Assembly (NCBI GenBank): GCA_046596415.1
Contig: JBKJML010000047.1
Span: forward strand, 1 to 15,375
Source of the DNA: JBKJML01 sp046596415
GTDB taxonomy: Bacteria; Actinomycetota; Thermoleophilia; Gaiellales; Gaiellaceae
Reading direction: 5' to 3'
DNA: 15,375 nt
Shown here: piece by piece, positions 1 to 7,384 of the stretch
How positions within the stretch are numbered: position 1 is the first letter of the stretch
How the letters are laid out: each line of letters begins with the position of its first letter
The notes under the pieces: model-generated
What the model saw: the letters and a program-made list of their open reading frames with translations, nothing else
Database searches by the model: none
Told to the model about the DNA's origin: nothing
Made by a program: the position numbers and the translations under genes

Positions 1-603
1 GGAGGCGAGGCCGAGCGTCAACTCCGTCTCGACCGTCCCCGGCGCGACCGCGTTGACGCGGACGCCGCTCGCCGCGACCTCCTTCGCCGCAGCCTGGGTC
101 AGGAGCCGGACAGCGCCCTTCGAGGCGTCGTAGGCGGCGAGCGGGCCGGTCGACGCCGTGAAGCTGGAGGTCGAGCAGACCGTGACGACGCTACCGCGCC
201 CGCGTGGGACGAGCGCCCGCAGCGCCGCCTGGACGACGAAGAAGACGCCCCGCACGTTCACGGCCATCAGGCGGTCGTACTCCTCGGGCTCCACCTCCAC
301 GAGCGGCCGCCGGAAGGCGACGCCCGCGCTCGCGACCACGGTCTGAAGCGGCGTCTCTGCGTCGACGCGGGCCACGACCTCGCGTACGGCGGCCACATCC
401 GTCACGTCGAGCACTACGGCGCGCGCCGCGAGCCCCTCGGCGGAGAGCTCCTGCGCGCAGGCCTCGGCGGCAGCGGGGTCGAGGTCGGCGACGATCGTCT
501 CGTCGCCGCGCTCGGCGAGCGTGCGTGCGATCGCCCGCCCGATCCCCTTCGCCCCGCCGACGACGAGCGAGCCGCGGGGGGTGTCAGCGGATGTTGCTGG
601 CAC
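1..603 (-). CDS. SDR-family NAD(P)-dependent oxidoreductase, C-terminus cut by window edge
   Basis: Short-chain dehydrogenase/reductase with a Rossmann fold; 201 residues are visible and the C-terminal substrate-binding part lies beyond base 1. The nucleotide-binding glycine motif GGAKGIG is at residues 16-22. An acidic residue ends the second strand (D40 in IVADLD), which in this family usually means NAD(H) rather than NADP(H). N116 (AVNV) and the catalytic pair Y158/K162 (YDASK) are present, as is the PG motif after the sixth strand (APGTVETE). The start is a GTG at 603-601, the only candidate, because an in-frame TGA sits two codons upstream. It overlaps the end of the preceding SDR gene by 20 bases and has no clear Shine-Dalgarno sequence, so translation is probably coupled to that gene. 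It is the last visible gene of a three-gene minus-strand unit. The substrate is unknown. Family certain, exact reaction not. Confidence 0.9.
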   Translation of the reverse strand, partial: MPATSADTPRGSLVVGGAKGIGRAIARTLAERGDETIVADLDPAAAEACAQELSAEGLAARAVVLDVTDVAAVREVVARVDAETPLQTVVASAGVAFRRPLVEVEPEEYDRLMAVNVRGVFFVVQAALRALVPRGRGSVVTVCSTSSFTASTGPLAAYDASKGAVRLLTQAAAKEVAASGVRVNAVAPGTVETELTLGLAS

Positions 604-1348
604 CGTTCAGATCCAGAGTCGCTCCGGTCAGGTGCCGGCACGTGCCCGTGGCGAGGTAGGCGACCAGCTCGGCCACCTCCTCGGGCGGAACCATCTCGCC
701 CATCACGAGCGCTGCGTTCACGCCCTCGATCCCGCCGCGCGCGGCCGCCGACGCCTCGGAGAGGCGCGTGCGGACGATCCCCGGCGCGACCACGTGCGCG
801 AGGATCCCGTCCGCCGCGTAGTTGCGGGCGACGGTCTGGGTCACGTTCGCGAGCGCTGCCTTCGAGGCGGCATAGGCGTTCAGGTGCGAGATCGCCGAGC
901 CGCGCTGCGCGGCCCAGCTCGAGAGCGTGATCACGGTGCCGCCGCCGTGCTCGAGGAAGTGGCGGACTGCCTCGCGGATCAGGCTCGCCGGCTCGAGCAC
1001 GTTGACGCGGAGCGCTTCGGCCCAGCCCTCGTCCCACTCGTCGTCCTCGCCGTCGAAGGGCGTTTCCGGCATCGTCGCCGCGTTCGCGACGAGGACGTCG
1101 ACCCGCCCGCGCCAGGCAACCGCGTCGTGCCAGAGCGCCCGGGCCGAGCCCGGCTCGAAGAGGTCGGCCTGGAGCAGGAGCCGCCGATCCTCCGGGATTG
1201 CCGCGACCGCCGCCTCGGCACCCGCGCGGTGGCCGCCGTAGTGGGCAGCGAGGTGCGCGCCCGCGCCGCCGAGCGCGCGCGCGGTTGCGGCGCCGATCCC
1301 ACGCGAGGCGCCCGTGAGGAGGATCGTCTTGCCGCTCAGGTCGTGCAT
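584..1348 (-). CDS. SDR-family oxidoreductase (FabG-like)
   Basis: Complete 254-residue short-chain dehydrogenase, the usual length for a classical SDR. The cofactor motif TGASRGIG is at residues 12-19, N116 lies in RVNV, the catalytic serine is in SSW (143-144), and the YAASK motif gives Y159 and K163. The PG motif follows at VVAPGIVRT, and the C-terminus ends in the common pattern LTGATLDLNGA. No acidic residue is seen at the end of the second strand (AAHYGGHR), so cofactor use may differ from the downstream SDR; this is an inference. The ATG at 1348-1346 shares one base with the TGA of the upstream F420-type gene (TGATG), so the two are translationally coupled. Its own stop overlaps the next SDR. 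Two tandem but clearly different SDRs behind a luciferase-family enzyme suggest successive oxidation or reduction steps on one small molecule. Confidence 0.93.
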   Translation of the reverse strand: MHDLSGKTILLTGASRGIGAATARALGGAGAHLAAHYGGHRAGAEAAVAAIPEDRRLLLQADLFEPGSARALWHDAVAWRGRVDVLVANAATMPETPFDGEDDEWDEGWAEALRVNVLEPASLIREAVRHFLEHGGGTVITLSSWAAQRGSAISHLNAYAASKAALANVTQTVARNYAADGILAHVVAPGIVRTRLSEASAAARGGIEGVNAALVMGEMVPPEEVAELVAYLATGTCRHLTGATLDLNGASNIR

Positions 1349-2241
1349 CAGGCCCGTAGCTGGGCGTACGCCTCGGCTGCGTCGCCTCGGGCCCAGTCGA
1401 GGTTGACCACGATCTCGTCCACCCCTGCGCGCGCGAGCGCTGGCAGCGCGGCCGCGACCTCGTCGGAGCGACCGGCCGAGTCGACGAGCCGGAGGACGAC
1501 CTGGAGCTTGCCCGGGTCGCGCCCCGCCTCCTCCGCCGCGGCGCGCATCGCGGTCGCGGCGGCGGCGAGCGCATCGGGCTCGAGCTCCGAGAGCGACTGC
1601 TGCCCGAGCCAGCCGTCGGCGAGCCGGCCCGCGCGGCGCAGCGCAGCCGGCGAGTGGCCGCCCATCAGGAACGGAATCGGCTTCGCAGGCGCGGGCAGAC
1701 AGAGGATGCCCGCCGGGAGCGTGTAGCGCTCGCTGCTCCGCGCCTGCGGCCGCCCGGTCCAGCAGTCGCGCGCGATCTCCATCCACTCGACGAGCCGGCC
1801 GCCGCGCCCCTCGAAGGGAACTCCGAGCGCCTCGAACTCCTCCTGGAGCCAGCCCGCACCGACGCCGAGCCGGAGGCGCCCGCCGCTTGCGACATCGATC
1901 GACGCCGCCTGCTTCGCGAAGATGACCGGGTGCCGGAGCGGCAGGACGAGCACCGCCGTGCCGAGCGTCGGGCGATCCGTCGCCGCCGCCATCAGAGCGA
2001 GCGCCACCAGCGCATCCACATACGGCGTCTCTGACGGCCACGTGGCCCGGCCGTCGGCCGCGAAGGGGTAGTGCGACTCGATCGACTCGGGGAGAACGAT
2101 GTGGTCGCTCACCCAGAGCGAGTCGAAGCCCGCCGCCTCCGCCGTCCTCGCCATCGCCGGGATGCCGAGCTCGAGAGGCAACGGTCCACTGTTCGGGACG
2201 AGAACGCCGATCCGCACAGCGCGCGACTCAACCACACGCAT
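1348..2241 (-). CDS. LLM-class F420-dependent oxidoreductase (luciferase-like)
   Basis: A 297-residue TIM-barrel protein of the bacterial luciferase-like family. It has the typical N-terminal strand (RIGVLVPNSG, residues 10-19), then AAGFDSLWVSDHIVLPES, the HPVIFAKQAASID stretch and the glycine-rich GGRLRLGVGAGW segment that helps bind the deazaflavin. The later FLMGGHSPAALRRAGRLADGW follows the usual pattern of the F420 subgroup. Such enzymes transfer hydride between F420 (or FMN) and diverse substrates. The family is clear; F420 rather than FMN is inferred from this sequence type and the actinobacterial setting. The ATG at 2241 is preceded by a poorly spaced GGGA; an internal GTG at 2217, just before RIGVLV, is an alternative start. 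First gene of the leftward unit, divergent from the CoA-transferase operon, with a 124-bp shared control region. Confidence 0.9.
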   Translation of the reverse strand: MRVVESRAVRIGVLVPNSGPLPLELGIPAMARTAEAAGFDSLWVSDHIVLPESIESHYPFAADGRATWPSETPYVDALVALALMAAATDRPTLGTAVLVLPLRHPVIFAKQAASIDVASGGRLRLGVGAGWLQEEFEALGVPFEGRGGRLVEWMEIARDCWTGRPQARSSERYTLPAGILCLPAPAKPIPFLMGGHSPAALRRAGRLADGWLGQQSLSELEPDALAAAATAMRAAAEEAGRDPGKLQVVLRLVDSAGRSDEVAAALPALARAGVDEIVVNLDWARGDAAEAYAQLRA

Positions 2242-2302
2242 TCCCGTGCGTCAACCGACCGAATGTGCGCATGACGGACACCTGCCTTTCGTCGCCACCC
2301 CG

Positions 2303-2331
2303 TTGACCCGCACGCCGAGACGGATTATCTT
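2303..2331 (+). promoter_or_regulatory. Predicted sigma-70-type promoter for the CoA-transferase/ABC operon
   Basis: TTGACC (2303-2308, five of six matches to the -35 consensus), a 17-base spacer, then TATCTT (2326-2331; T, A, T and the final T match the -10 consensus). Transcription would start near 2338, leaving a leader of about 28 bases before the ATG at 2366. On the opposite strand the same bases contain GATAAT (2329-2324), a possible -10 for the leftward genes, but no convincing -35 accompanies it. Predicted by eye only. Confidence 0.55.
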
Positions 2332-2332
2332 G

Positions 2333-2349
2333 TTCGCTCTGAGTACGAA
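2333..2349. promoter_or_regulatory. Candidate operator palindrome over the operon start point
   Basis: A 17-base imperfect palindrome: TTCGCTCT, a central G, then AGTACGAA; six of eight arm positions are complementary. It begins two bases after the -10 box, so a bound protein would cover the predicted start point. A related half-site pair, GTTCG at 2332-2336 and CGAAC at 2361-2365, frames the whole leader. The obvious ligand is the IclR-family regulator encoded third in the operon (3992-4783), since such regulators often bind 15-17 bp palindromes near their own promoters. This assignment is inference. Confidence 0.35.
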
Positions 2350-2365
2350 AGTGCGCGATTCGAAC

Positions 2366-3193
2366 ATGTCTACACTCTCCGCCAGGAGCGCGACGATCGC
2401 ACCGCTCGACGAGGCGATCGCCGAACTGATCCATGACGGCGACTCCGTCGCGCTCGAAGGCTTCACCCACCTTATCCCGTTCGCGGCCGCGCACGAGGTG
2501 ATCCGGCAAGGGCGGCGCGACCTGACGCTCGTGCGGATGACGCCGGACATCGTCTACGACCAGCTGATCGGGATGGGCTGCGCGCGGAAGCTGGTCTTCT
2601 CCTGGGGCGGCAACCCTGGCGTCGGCAGCCTGCACCGGTTCCGCGACGCGGTCGAGCACGGCTGGCCGGTCCCGCTCGAGCTGGAGGAGCACAGCCACGC
2701 TGGGATGGCGAACCGCTACGCCGCTGGCGCCTCCGGGCTCCCGTTCGCCGTGCTCCGCGGCTACGCCGGTAGCGACCTCGTCGAGCAGACGACGACGATC
2801 AAGATGATCGAGTGCCCGTTCACGGGCGAGCGGCTCGCGGCCGTCAGCGCGATCAACCCGGACGTGACCGTGATCCACGCCCAGCAGGCCGACCGGCGCG
2901 GGAACGTCCAGCTCTGGGGAATCCCGGGCGTCCAGAAGGAGGCTGTCCTCGCCGCGTCGCGCTCGCTCGTCACCGTCGAGGAGCTCGTGGACACGCTCGA
3001 GCTCCGGCCGGGCGGGATCGTCCTCCCTGCCTGGGCGCTCGACTATGTCTCGGTGGTTCCCGGCGGAGCACACCCCTCTTACGCGCACGGCTACTCGGTG
3101 CGCGACAACGAGTTCTACGTCGCCTGGGACGCGATCAGCCGCGACCGGGAGTCCTTCGCGCACTGGATGGAGGGGCATGTCCTCGAGGCCTGA
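2366..3193 (+). CDS. CoA-transferase subunit alpha (3-oxoadipate/glutaconate type)
   Basis: Alpha subunit, 275 residues, of a two-subunit class I CoA-transferase that moves CoA from a donor such as succinyl-CoA to a carboxylic acid. The sequence shows the family's N-terminal CoA-binding region (VALEGFTHLIPFAA, residues 28-41), the conserved DLTLVRMTPDIVYDQLIGMG block and SWGGNPGVGSLHRFRDA. HSHAGMANRY, ECPFTGE and VTVIHAQQADRRGN follow, then VQKEAVLAA and VTVEELVD. This pattern belongs to the CatI/GctA-like branch, which includes 3-oxoadipate and glutaconate CoA-transferases; which acid is used here cannot be told. The ATG at 2366 follows the predicted promoter by about 35 bases and has no clear ribosome-binding site; an in-frame GTG at 2351 is an alternative. 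The 3' end overlaps the beta-subunit gene by 17 bases, consistent with equimolar synthesis. First gene of the ten-gene operon. Confidence 0.9.
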   Translation: MSTLSARSATIAPLDEAIAELIHDGDSVALEGFTHLIPFAAAHEVIRQGRRDLTLVRMTPDIVYDQLIGMGCARKLVFSWGGNPGVGSLHRFRDAVEHGWPVPLELEEHSHAGMANRYAAGASGLPFAVLRGYAGSDLVEQTTTIKMIECPFTGERLAAVSAINPDVTVIHAQQADRRGNVQLWGIPGVQKEAVLAASRSLVTVEELVDTLELRPGGIVLPAWALDYVSVVPGGAHPSYAHGYSVRDNEFYVAWDAISRDRESFAHWMEGHVLEA

Positions 3194-3995
3194 CGTGCAG
3201 GAGCCGGCGACCGTGCCGCTCGCGTGGACGCCCGAGGAGATGATGACGGTAGCCGCCTCGCGGGCCCTCGAGGACGGCGCGATCTGCTTCGTCGGGATCG
3301 GCCTCCCGAGCACCGCCGCGAACCTCGCCTGGCGGCTGCACGCGCCCGGGCTCGTGCTCGTCTACGAGTCGGGGACGCTGGGGGCGCGTCCGGAGTTCCT
3401 GCCCCTGTCGATCGGGGACGGGATCCTGGCCGAGACGGCCGACGCCGTCGTCGGCGTGGTCGAGACCTTCAACTACTGGCTCCAGCCGGGCCGGATCGAC
3501 GTCGGCTTCCTGGCCGGCGCCCAACTCGACCGCTTCGCGAACATCAACACGACCGTGATCGGCGACTCGTACGACGCCCCACGCGTGCGCCTCCCCGGCG
3601 CAGGCGGTGCGCCCGAGATCGCCGCGTCCTGCCGCGAGGTGCTGATCGTGATGCGCCAGAGCCCGAGGACGTTCGTCGAGCGCGTCGACTTCGTCACGTC
3701 CGTCGGGCACGGGGAAGGCGGCGGCGACCGCTCGCGCTACGCCTTCGGCGGTGCCGGGCCGATGTCGGTGATCACCGACATCGGGATCCTCGAGCCCGAC
3801 CCGGAGACCCGCGAGCTCGTGCTCACCCACCTGCACCCCGGCGTCACGCTCGAGGAGGCCCGCGCCGCGACGGGCTGGGAGCTCAAGTCCTCGCCAGAGG
3901 TGCGGCGCACCGAGCCGCCGAGCGCACACGAGCTCGCCGTCCTCCGCGAGCTCGAGCAGTCGAAGGCCGGCCTAGCGAACGGGAGCGCACGGTGA
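3177..3995 (+). CDS. CoA-transferase subunit beta (3-oxoadipate/glutaconate type)
   Basis: Beta subunit, 272 residues, carrying the catalytic glutamate of class I CoA-transferases. The motif VYESGTLGARP is at residues 62-72; E64 occupies the position that forms the glutamyl-CoA thioester in glutaconate CoA-transferase. This argues for true transferase activity rather than the IpdAB-type hydrolase, whose beta subunit lacks that glutamate. CFVGIGLPSTAANLA near the N-terminus, the central GFLAGAQLDRFANINTT block and LPGAGGAPEIAA are also typical. The ATG at 3177 follows GGAGG (3169-3173) at short spacing; an in-frame GTG at 3195, just after the alpha stop, is an alternative that would remove six residues. 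The stop overlaps the next gene's GTG (GTGA). Together with the PcaR/PobR-like regulator next door, the pair hints at an acid of the beta-ketoadipate type, but no other gene of that pathway is in the window. Confidence 0.9.
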   Translation: MSSRPDVQEPATVPLAWTPEEMMTVAASRALEDGAICFVGIGLPSTAANLAWRLHAPGLVLVYESGTLGARPEFLPLSIGDGILAETADAVVGVVETFNYWLQPGRIDVGFLAGAQLDRFANINTTVIGDSYDAPRVRLPGAGGAPEIAASCREVLIVMRQSPRTFVERVDFVTSVGHGEGGGDRSRYAFGGAGPMSVITDIGILEPDPETRELVLTHLHPGVTLEEARAATGWELKSSPEVRRTEPPSAHELAVLRELEQSKAGLANGSAR

Positions 3996-4783
3996 CCGGA
4001 GCAGACGACGCGGTCCGCGGGAACGAGTTCGTCCAGTCGCTCCAGCGCGGACTTGCCGTGATCCGTGCCTTCGACGGCGACAACCCCGAGCTGACGCTGA
4101 GCGAGGTCGCCCGGTCGACCGGGCTCGCACGCGCGGCCGCACGCCGCTTCCTACTCACGCTGGTCGACCTCGGCTACATGCGCGTCGAGGACCGCCGCTT
4201 CATGCTGACGCCGCGGGTGCTCGAACTCGGGCACGCCTACCTCTCCAGCCTGTCGCTCCCGGAGGTCGCTCTCCCCCACCTGCGCGACTTCGTCGCCGAG
4301 ATCCGGGAGTCGTCGTCGCTCTGCGTGCTCGATGGCCATCAGATCGTCTACGTGGCGCGCGTCCCGGCCAAGCGGATCATGTCCGTAACGATCAGCGTCG
4401 GCACGCGCTTCCCCGCCTTCGCGACCTCCCTCGGCCGCGTGCTCGTGGCCGGGCAGAGCGACGAGTGGCTCCAGACCTACCTCGAGACCGCCGACCTGAC
4501 GCCGATGACCCCGCGCACGATCTCCGATCCGAAGGCCCTGACGGCCGAGATCGAGCTCGTCCGCAAACAGGGCTGGGCGATGGTCGACCAGGAGCTCGAA
4601 GAGGGCGTCCGCTCGCTCTCGGTACCGATCCACGATGCCACGGGCGCGGTCGTCGCGGCCATCAACGTCTCCGTCCATGCGAGCCGGTGGACGGTCGAGG
4701 CCGTGCGCGAGCAGCTGCTGCCACGCCTACTCGAGACCGCCGCCGCCGTCGACCGCGACTCCGCCGTCGCAGCGAGCACCTGA
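3992..4783 (+). CDS. IclR-family transcriptional regulator (PcaR/PobR-like)
   Basis: DNA-binding regulator of 263 residues. The N-terminal winged helix-turn-helix spans about residues 12-75 (FVQSLQRGLAVIRAFD, then LTLSEVARSTGLARAAARRFL as the helix-turn-helix and GYMRVEDRRFMLTPRVLELG as the wing). The C-terminal IclR effector domain runs from about 90 to 255, including IVYVARVPAKRIMSVTISVG, FPAFATSLGRVLVAG and ELEEGVRSLSVPI. The overall pattern matches regulators of aromatic and beta-ketoadipate catabolism (PcaR, PcaU, PobR), which bind small carboxylic acids. The GTG start at 3992 overlaps the preceding stop and has GGGAG at 3981-3985, six bases upstream. Lying third inside the operon, it is co-transcribed with the genes it probably controls. 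The likely target is the palindrome at 2333-2349. Activator or repressor role is undetermined. Confidence 0.92.
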   Translation: MTGADDAVRGNEFVQSLQRGLAVIRAFDGDNPELTLSEVARSTGLARAAARRFLLTLVDLGYMRVEDRRFMLTPRVLELGHAYLSSLSLPEVALPHLRDFVAEIRESSSLCVLDGHQIVYVARVPAKRIMSVTISVGTRFPAFATSLGRVLVAGQSDEWLQTYLETADLTPMTPRTISDPKALTAEIELVRKQGWAMVDQELEEGVRSLSVPIHDATGAVVAAINVSVHASRWTVEAVREQLLPRLLETAAAVDRDSAVAAST

Positions 4784-4787
4784 GCAG

Positions 4788-5741
4788 GTGGCGAGCATCG
4801 CGATCGTCGGCGGAGGCTCGATCGGGGTCGGCTGGGCCGTCGTCTTCGCCCGGGGCGGGTTCGACGTCGCACTCCACGAACCGGACGCGGAGCGGCGCCG
4901 CGAGGCACCGGCCGATCTTCGCCGCCGGCTCGACAGCCTCGCCGCAGGCGGGATCCTCGGCGAGGAGCCCACAGCCGTGGCCGGACGCGTCCGCTTCGAT
5001 GACACGCTCGCGGCGACGGTTGCGGATGCGGTGCACGTGCAGGAGTGCGCCCCGGAGCGGCTCGAGCTGAAGCGGGAGCTCTTCCGCGAGCTCGACACGC
5101 TCGCTCCAGCGGACGCGACGCTCGCAAGCTCCTCCTCGGCACTGACGATCGGCGACATCGCCGCCAGCCTGCCGGGCCGCGCGCGCTGCCTCGTCGCCCA
5201 CCCCGGGAATCCGCCGTACCTGCTCCCGGTCGTCGAGCTCGTCGCGGCCGAGTTCACGGAGCCCGCGGTGGTCGAGCGAACGGCCGCGCTCCTCACCGCG
5301 GCCGGGATGTCGCCCATCCTCGTCCGCCGCGAGATCGAGGGCTTCGTCTTCAACCGGCTCCAGGGTGCGCTCCTGCGCGAGGCCTACTGCCTCGTCCGGG
5401 ACGGCGTCGCCTCGGTCGAGGACGTCGACCGCGTCGTCCGCGACGGCCTCGGCCGCCGCTGGGCCGTGATCGGCCCGTTCGAGACCGCCGAGCTGAACAC
5501 GCGCGGCGGGATCGAAGCCCACGCCGAGCAGCTCGGCCCCGCCTACGCACGCATGGGCGCCGAGCGCGGACAGGACGACCCGTGGACGCCCGAGCTCGTG
5601 GCGCGCGTGGCCGAGGAGCTGCACCGCCGCATCCCGAGCGAGCGCTGGGACGAGCGCGTCGCCTGGCGCGACGAGGCCTTGATCGCACTCGAGCGCACCA
5701 GGCGCGAGAGCGGCCTCTTCACCGGGAGCGCCGCCGCATGA
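4788..5741 (+). CDS. 3-hydroxyacyl-CoA dehydrogenase family protein
   Basis: NAD-dependent dehydrogenase of 317 residues, the short single-function form that also includes lambda-crystallin/L-gulonate 3-dehydrogenase. The Rossmann motif IVGGGSIGVGW is at residues 6-16. ECAPE (86-90) precedes SSSSALTI. The catalytic dyad is H138 (AHPGNPPYLLP) and E150 (VVELV), with the 12-residue spacing found in authentic 3-hydroxyacyl-CoA dehydrogenases. GFVFNRLQGALLREAYCLV and the helical C-terminal domain follow. It would oxidise a 3-hydroxyacyl-CoA (or a 3-hydroxy acid) to the 3-oxo compound. The GTG at 4788 lies four bases after the IclR stop and lacks a strong ribosome-binding site. The stop is within ATGA at 5738-5741. 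Being next to a CoA-transferase, a CoA ester is the more likely substrate, but a free hydroxy acid is possible. Confidence 0.9.
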   Translation: MASIAIVGGGSIGVGWAVVFARGGFDVALHEPDAERRREAPADLRRRLDSLAAGGILGEEPTAVAGRVRFDDTLAATVADAVHVQECAPERLELKRELFRELDTLAPADATLASSSSALTIGDIAASLPGRARCLVAHPGNPPYLLPVVELVAAEFTEPAVVERTAALLTAAGMSPILVRREIEGFVFNRLQGALLREAYCLVRDGVASVEDVDRVVRDGLGRRWAVIGPFETAELNTRGGIEAHAEQLGPAYARMGAERGQDDPWTPELVARVAEELHRRIPSERWDERVAWRDEALIALERTRRESGLFTGSAAA

Positions 5742-5788
5742 GCTTCACCGACGCTGTCAAATCTCGACCACAACAGGAGGGGAAACAC

Positions 5789-7384
5789 ATGCTCACTCGC
5801 TCCACGACACGGAGGGTACTGCTCGCTGCAGCGGCTCTCGTCGCCATCGTCGTCGTGGCAACCGCCGCGGCCAACTCGAACCAGGCCGCGGCCGGGACGC
5901 TCGTCGTCGACAAGTCGTTCGACCTGAAGACCGCTGACCCACAGCGGCAGTTCGAGGTCACCGGCGGCATCGTCGCCCACGTCCTCTACGACACGCTGCT
6001 CGAGTTCCGGGGCGCCGACGTGGCCACCCCGATGCCGTCCGTCGCGACCGGCTACAAGGTCTCGAAGGACGCGAAGACGTACACCTTCACGCTCCGCAAG
6101 GACGTCCGTTTCTCGGACGGCACCCCGCTCAGCTCGAAGGACGTCGTCTTCTCGTTCCGCCGGCTGATCAACCTGAAGGGCAACCCGTCCTTCTTGCTCG
6201 CAGGCGTCACGGTCTCGGCCAAGGGCCCGTACACGGTCGTGCTGAAGTCGAAGGCGCCGAACCCCGCGATCCCGGCGATCGTGGCGAACGCGTCGCTCGG
6301 GGTCGTCAACTCGACAGTCGTGAAGGCGAACGGCGGCACCGACGCGGCCAACGCCGACAAGACCGACAAGGCCGAGGCGTTCCTGAACAAGACCTCGGCC
6401 GGCAGCGGCCCGTACATCCTCAAGTCGTTCAACACGACCTCCCGGGTCGAGCTGACGGAGAACCCGCGCAACTGGGGTCACCGCAAGCCCGGCTTCGCCA
6501 AGGTCGTGATGCGCAACATCCTCGCACCGGCGCAGCTCCTGAGCGTCCAGCGGGGCACGAACGAGATCTCGCTGGACCTCTCGCCGGACCAGGCGAAGCC
6601 GCTGTTCGGGAACAAGAACCTCCGGGTCCAGGCGGTCGCCGGCCCGAACATCTGGTTCCTGTTCGCGAATGCGAACCCGAAGATCTCGGACATCACGTCG
6701 AACAAGCGCTTCCAGAACGCGATCCGGTACGCCCTCGACTACAACGGCACCGTCCGGCTCGCCGGTAACGGCTCCGGCCGGGCGAACGGCGTCGTCCCGT
6801 CGATGTTCCTCGGCGCGCTCGGCAAGGGCACCGGGATCAAGCAGGACCTGACCAAGGCGCGGGCCGAGCTGGCCGCGTCGGGGCTCACGAACCCCGAGGT
6901 CGAGCTCGAGTTCCCGAGCGACTTCACCTCGAGCGGGCTCTCCTTCGGCGTGATCGCGCAGAAGGTCCAGTCCGACCTCAACAAGGTCGGGATCAAGGTC
7001 AGCCTGACCGGCAAGCCGATCGCCACCTCCCTCGCGAACTACCGCGCGGGCACGGAGCAGCTCGGTCTCTGGCTGTGGGGCCCCGACTATCCGGACCCGA
7101 ACGACTACCTGGTCTTCCTGCCGGGGCAGCTGGTCGGCCTCCGTGCCGGCTGGGCCGCAGGCTCGGACGCGAAGCTGGAGGCGCTCGGCCGCAAGGCGGG
7201 TTCCACGGCGAACCCGGCCGTCCGCGGCAAGATGTTCCAGCAGATCCAGACGCAACTGAACCAGCGGGGCCCGTTCTTCCCGCTGTTCCAGCCCGGGCAG
7301 GTCGTCGCATCGTCGAAGAACCTGACCGGCGTCGTCTACAACGCCCAGTTCCAGATCGATCTGTCCGTCATTGGCTCGAAGTAG
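5789..7384 (+). CDS. ABC transporter substrate-binding protein, family 5 (peptide/opine type)
   Basis: Extracytoplasmic binding protein of 531 residues, normal for the DppA/OppA family. Residues 1-28 form a signal sequence (TRR, then a long Ala/Val hydrophobic core). The mature part has the family's hallmark blocks: HVLYDTLLEF, YTFTLRKDVRFSDGTPLSSKDVVFSF split over about residues 95-120, GSGPYILKSF and the late LWLWGPDYPDPNDYL. No lipobox is present and the whole protein has no cysteine, so it is not a classical lipoprotein. The ATG at 5789 has a strong AGGAGG (5775-5780) eight bases upstream. An in-frame ATG at 5738, overlapping the previous stop, would add 17 residues before the signal peptide and is less likely. 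Lysine codons are almost all AAG, consistent with high expression. A hairpin lies just after the stop. The ligand is unknown: peptides, opines or modified amino acids are all used by this family. Confidence 0.93.
   Translation: MLTRSTTRRVLLAAAALVAIVVVATAAANSNQAAAGTLVVDKSFDLKTADPQRQFEVTGGIVAHVLYDTLLEFRGADVATPMPSVATGYKVSKDAKTYTFTLRKDVRFSDGTPLSSKDVVFSFRRLINLKGNPSFLLAGVTVSAKGPYTVVLKSKAPNPAIPAIVANASLGVVNSTVVKANGGTDAANADKTDKAEAFLNKTSAGSGPYILKSFNTTSRVELTENPRNWGHRKPGFAKVVMRNILAPAQLLSVQRGTNEISLDLSPDQAKPLFGNKNLRVQAVAGPNIWFLFANANPKISDITSNKRFQNAIRYALDYNGTVRLAGNGSGRANGVVPSMFLGALGKGTGIKQDLTKARAELAASGLTNPEVELEFPSDFTSSGLSFGVIAQKVQSDLNKVGIKVSLTGKPIATSLANYRAGTEQLGLWLWGPDYPDPNDYLVFLPGQLVGLRAGWAAGSDAKLEALGRKAGSTANPAVRGKMFQQIQTQLNQRGPFFPLFQPGQVVASSKNLTGVVYNAQFQIDLSVIGSK

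Noticed and set aside
2324..2364. Leftward promoter for the F420-type gene with GATAAT as -10
   Set aside because: The -10 is good, but no acceptable -35 is found at 15-18 bases, so it is mentioned only as a possibility and not listed as a feature.
2228..3313. Minus-strand open frame opposite the CoA-transferase alpha gene
   Set aside because: Shadow frame; it would also cross the divergent control region and antisense the operon promoter.
5738..5788. Upstream ATG start (5738) for the binding protein
   Set aside because: It has the common ATGA overlap, but would put 17 polar residues ahead of the signal sequence, while the ATG at 5789 has a near-perfect AGGAGG at ideal spacing.
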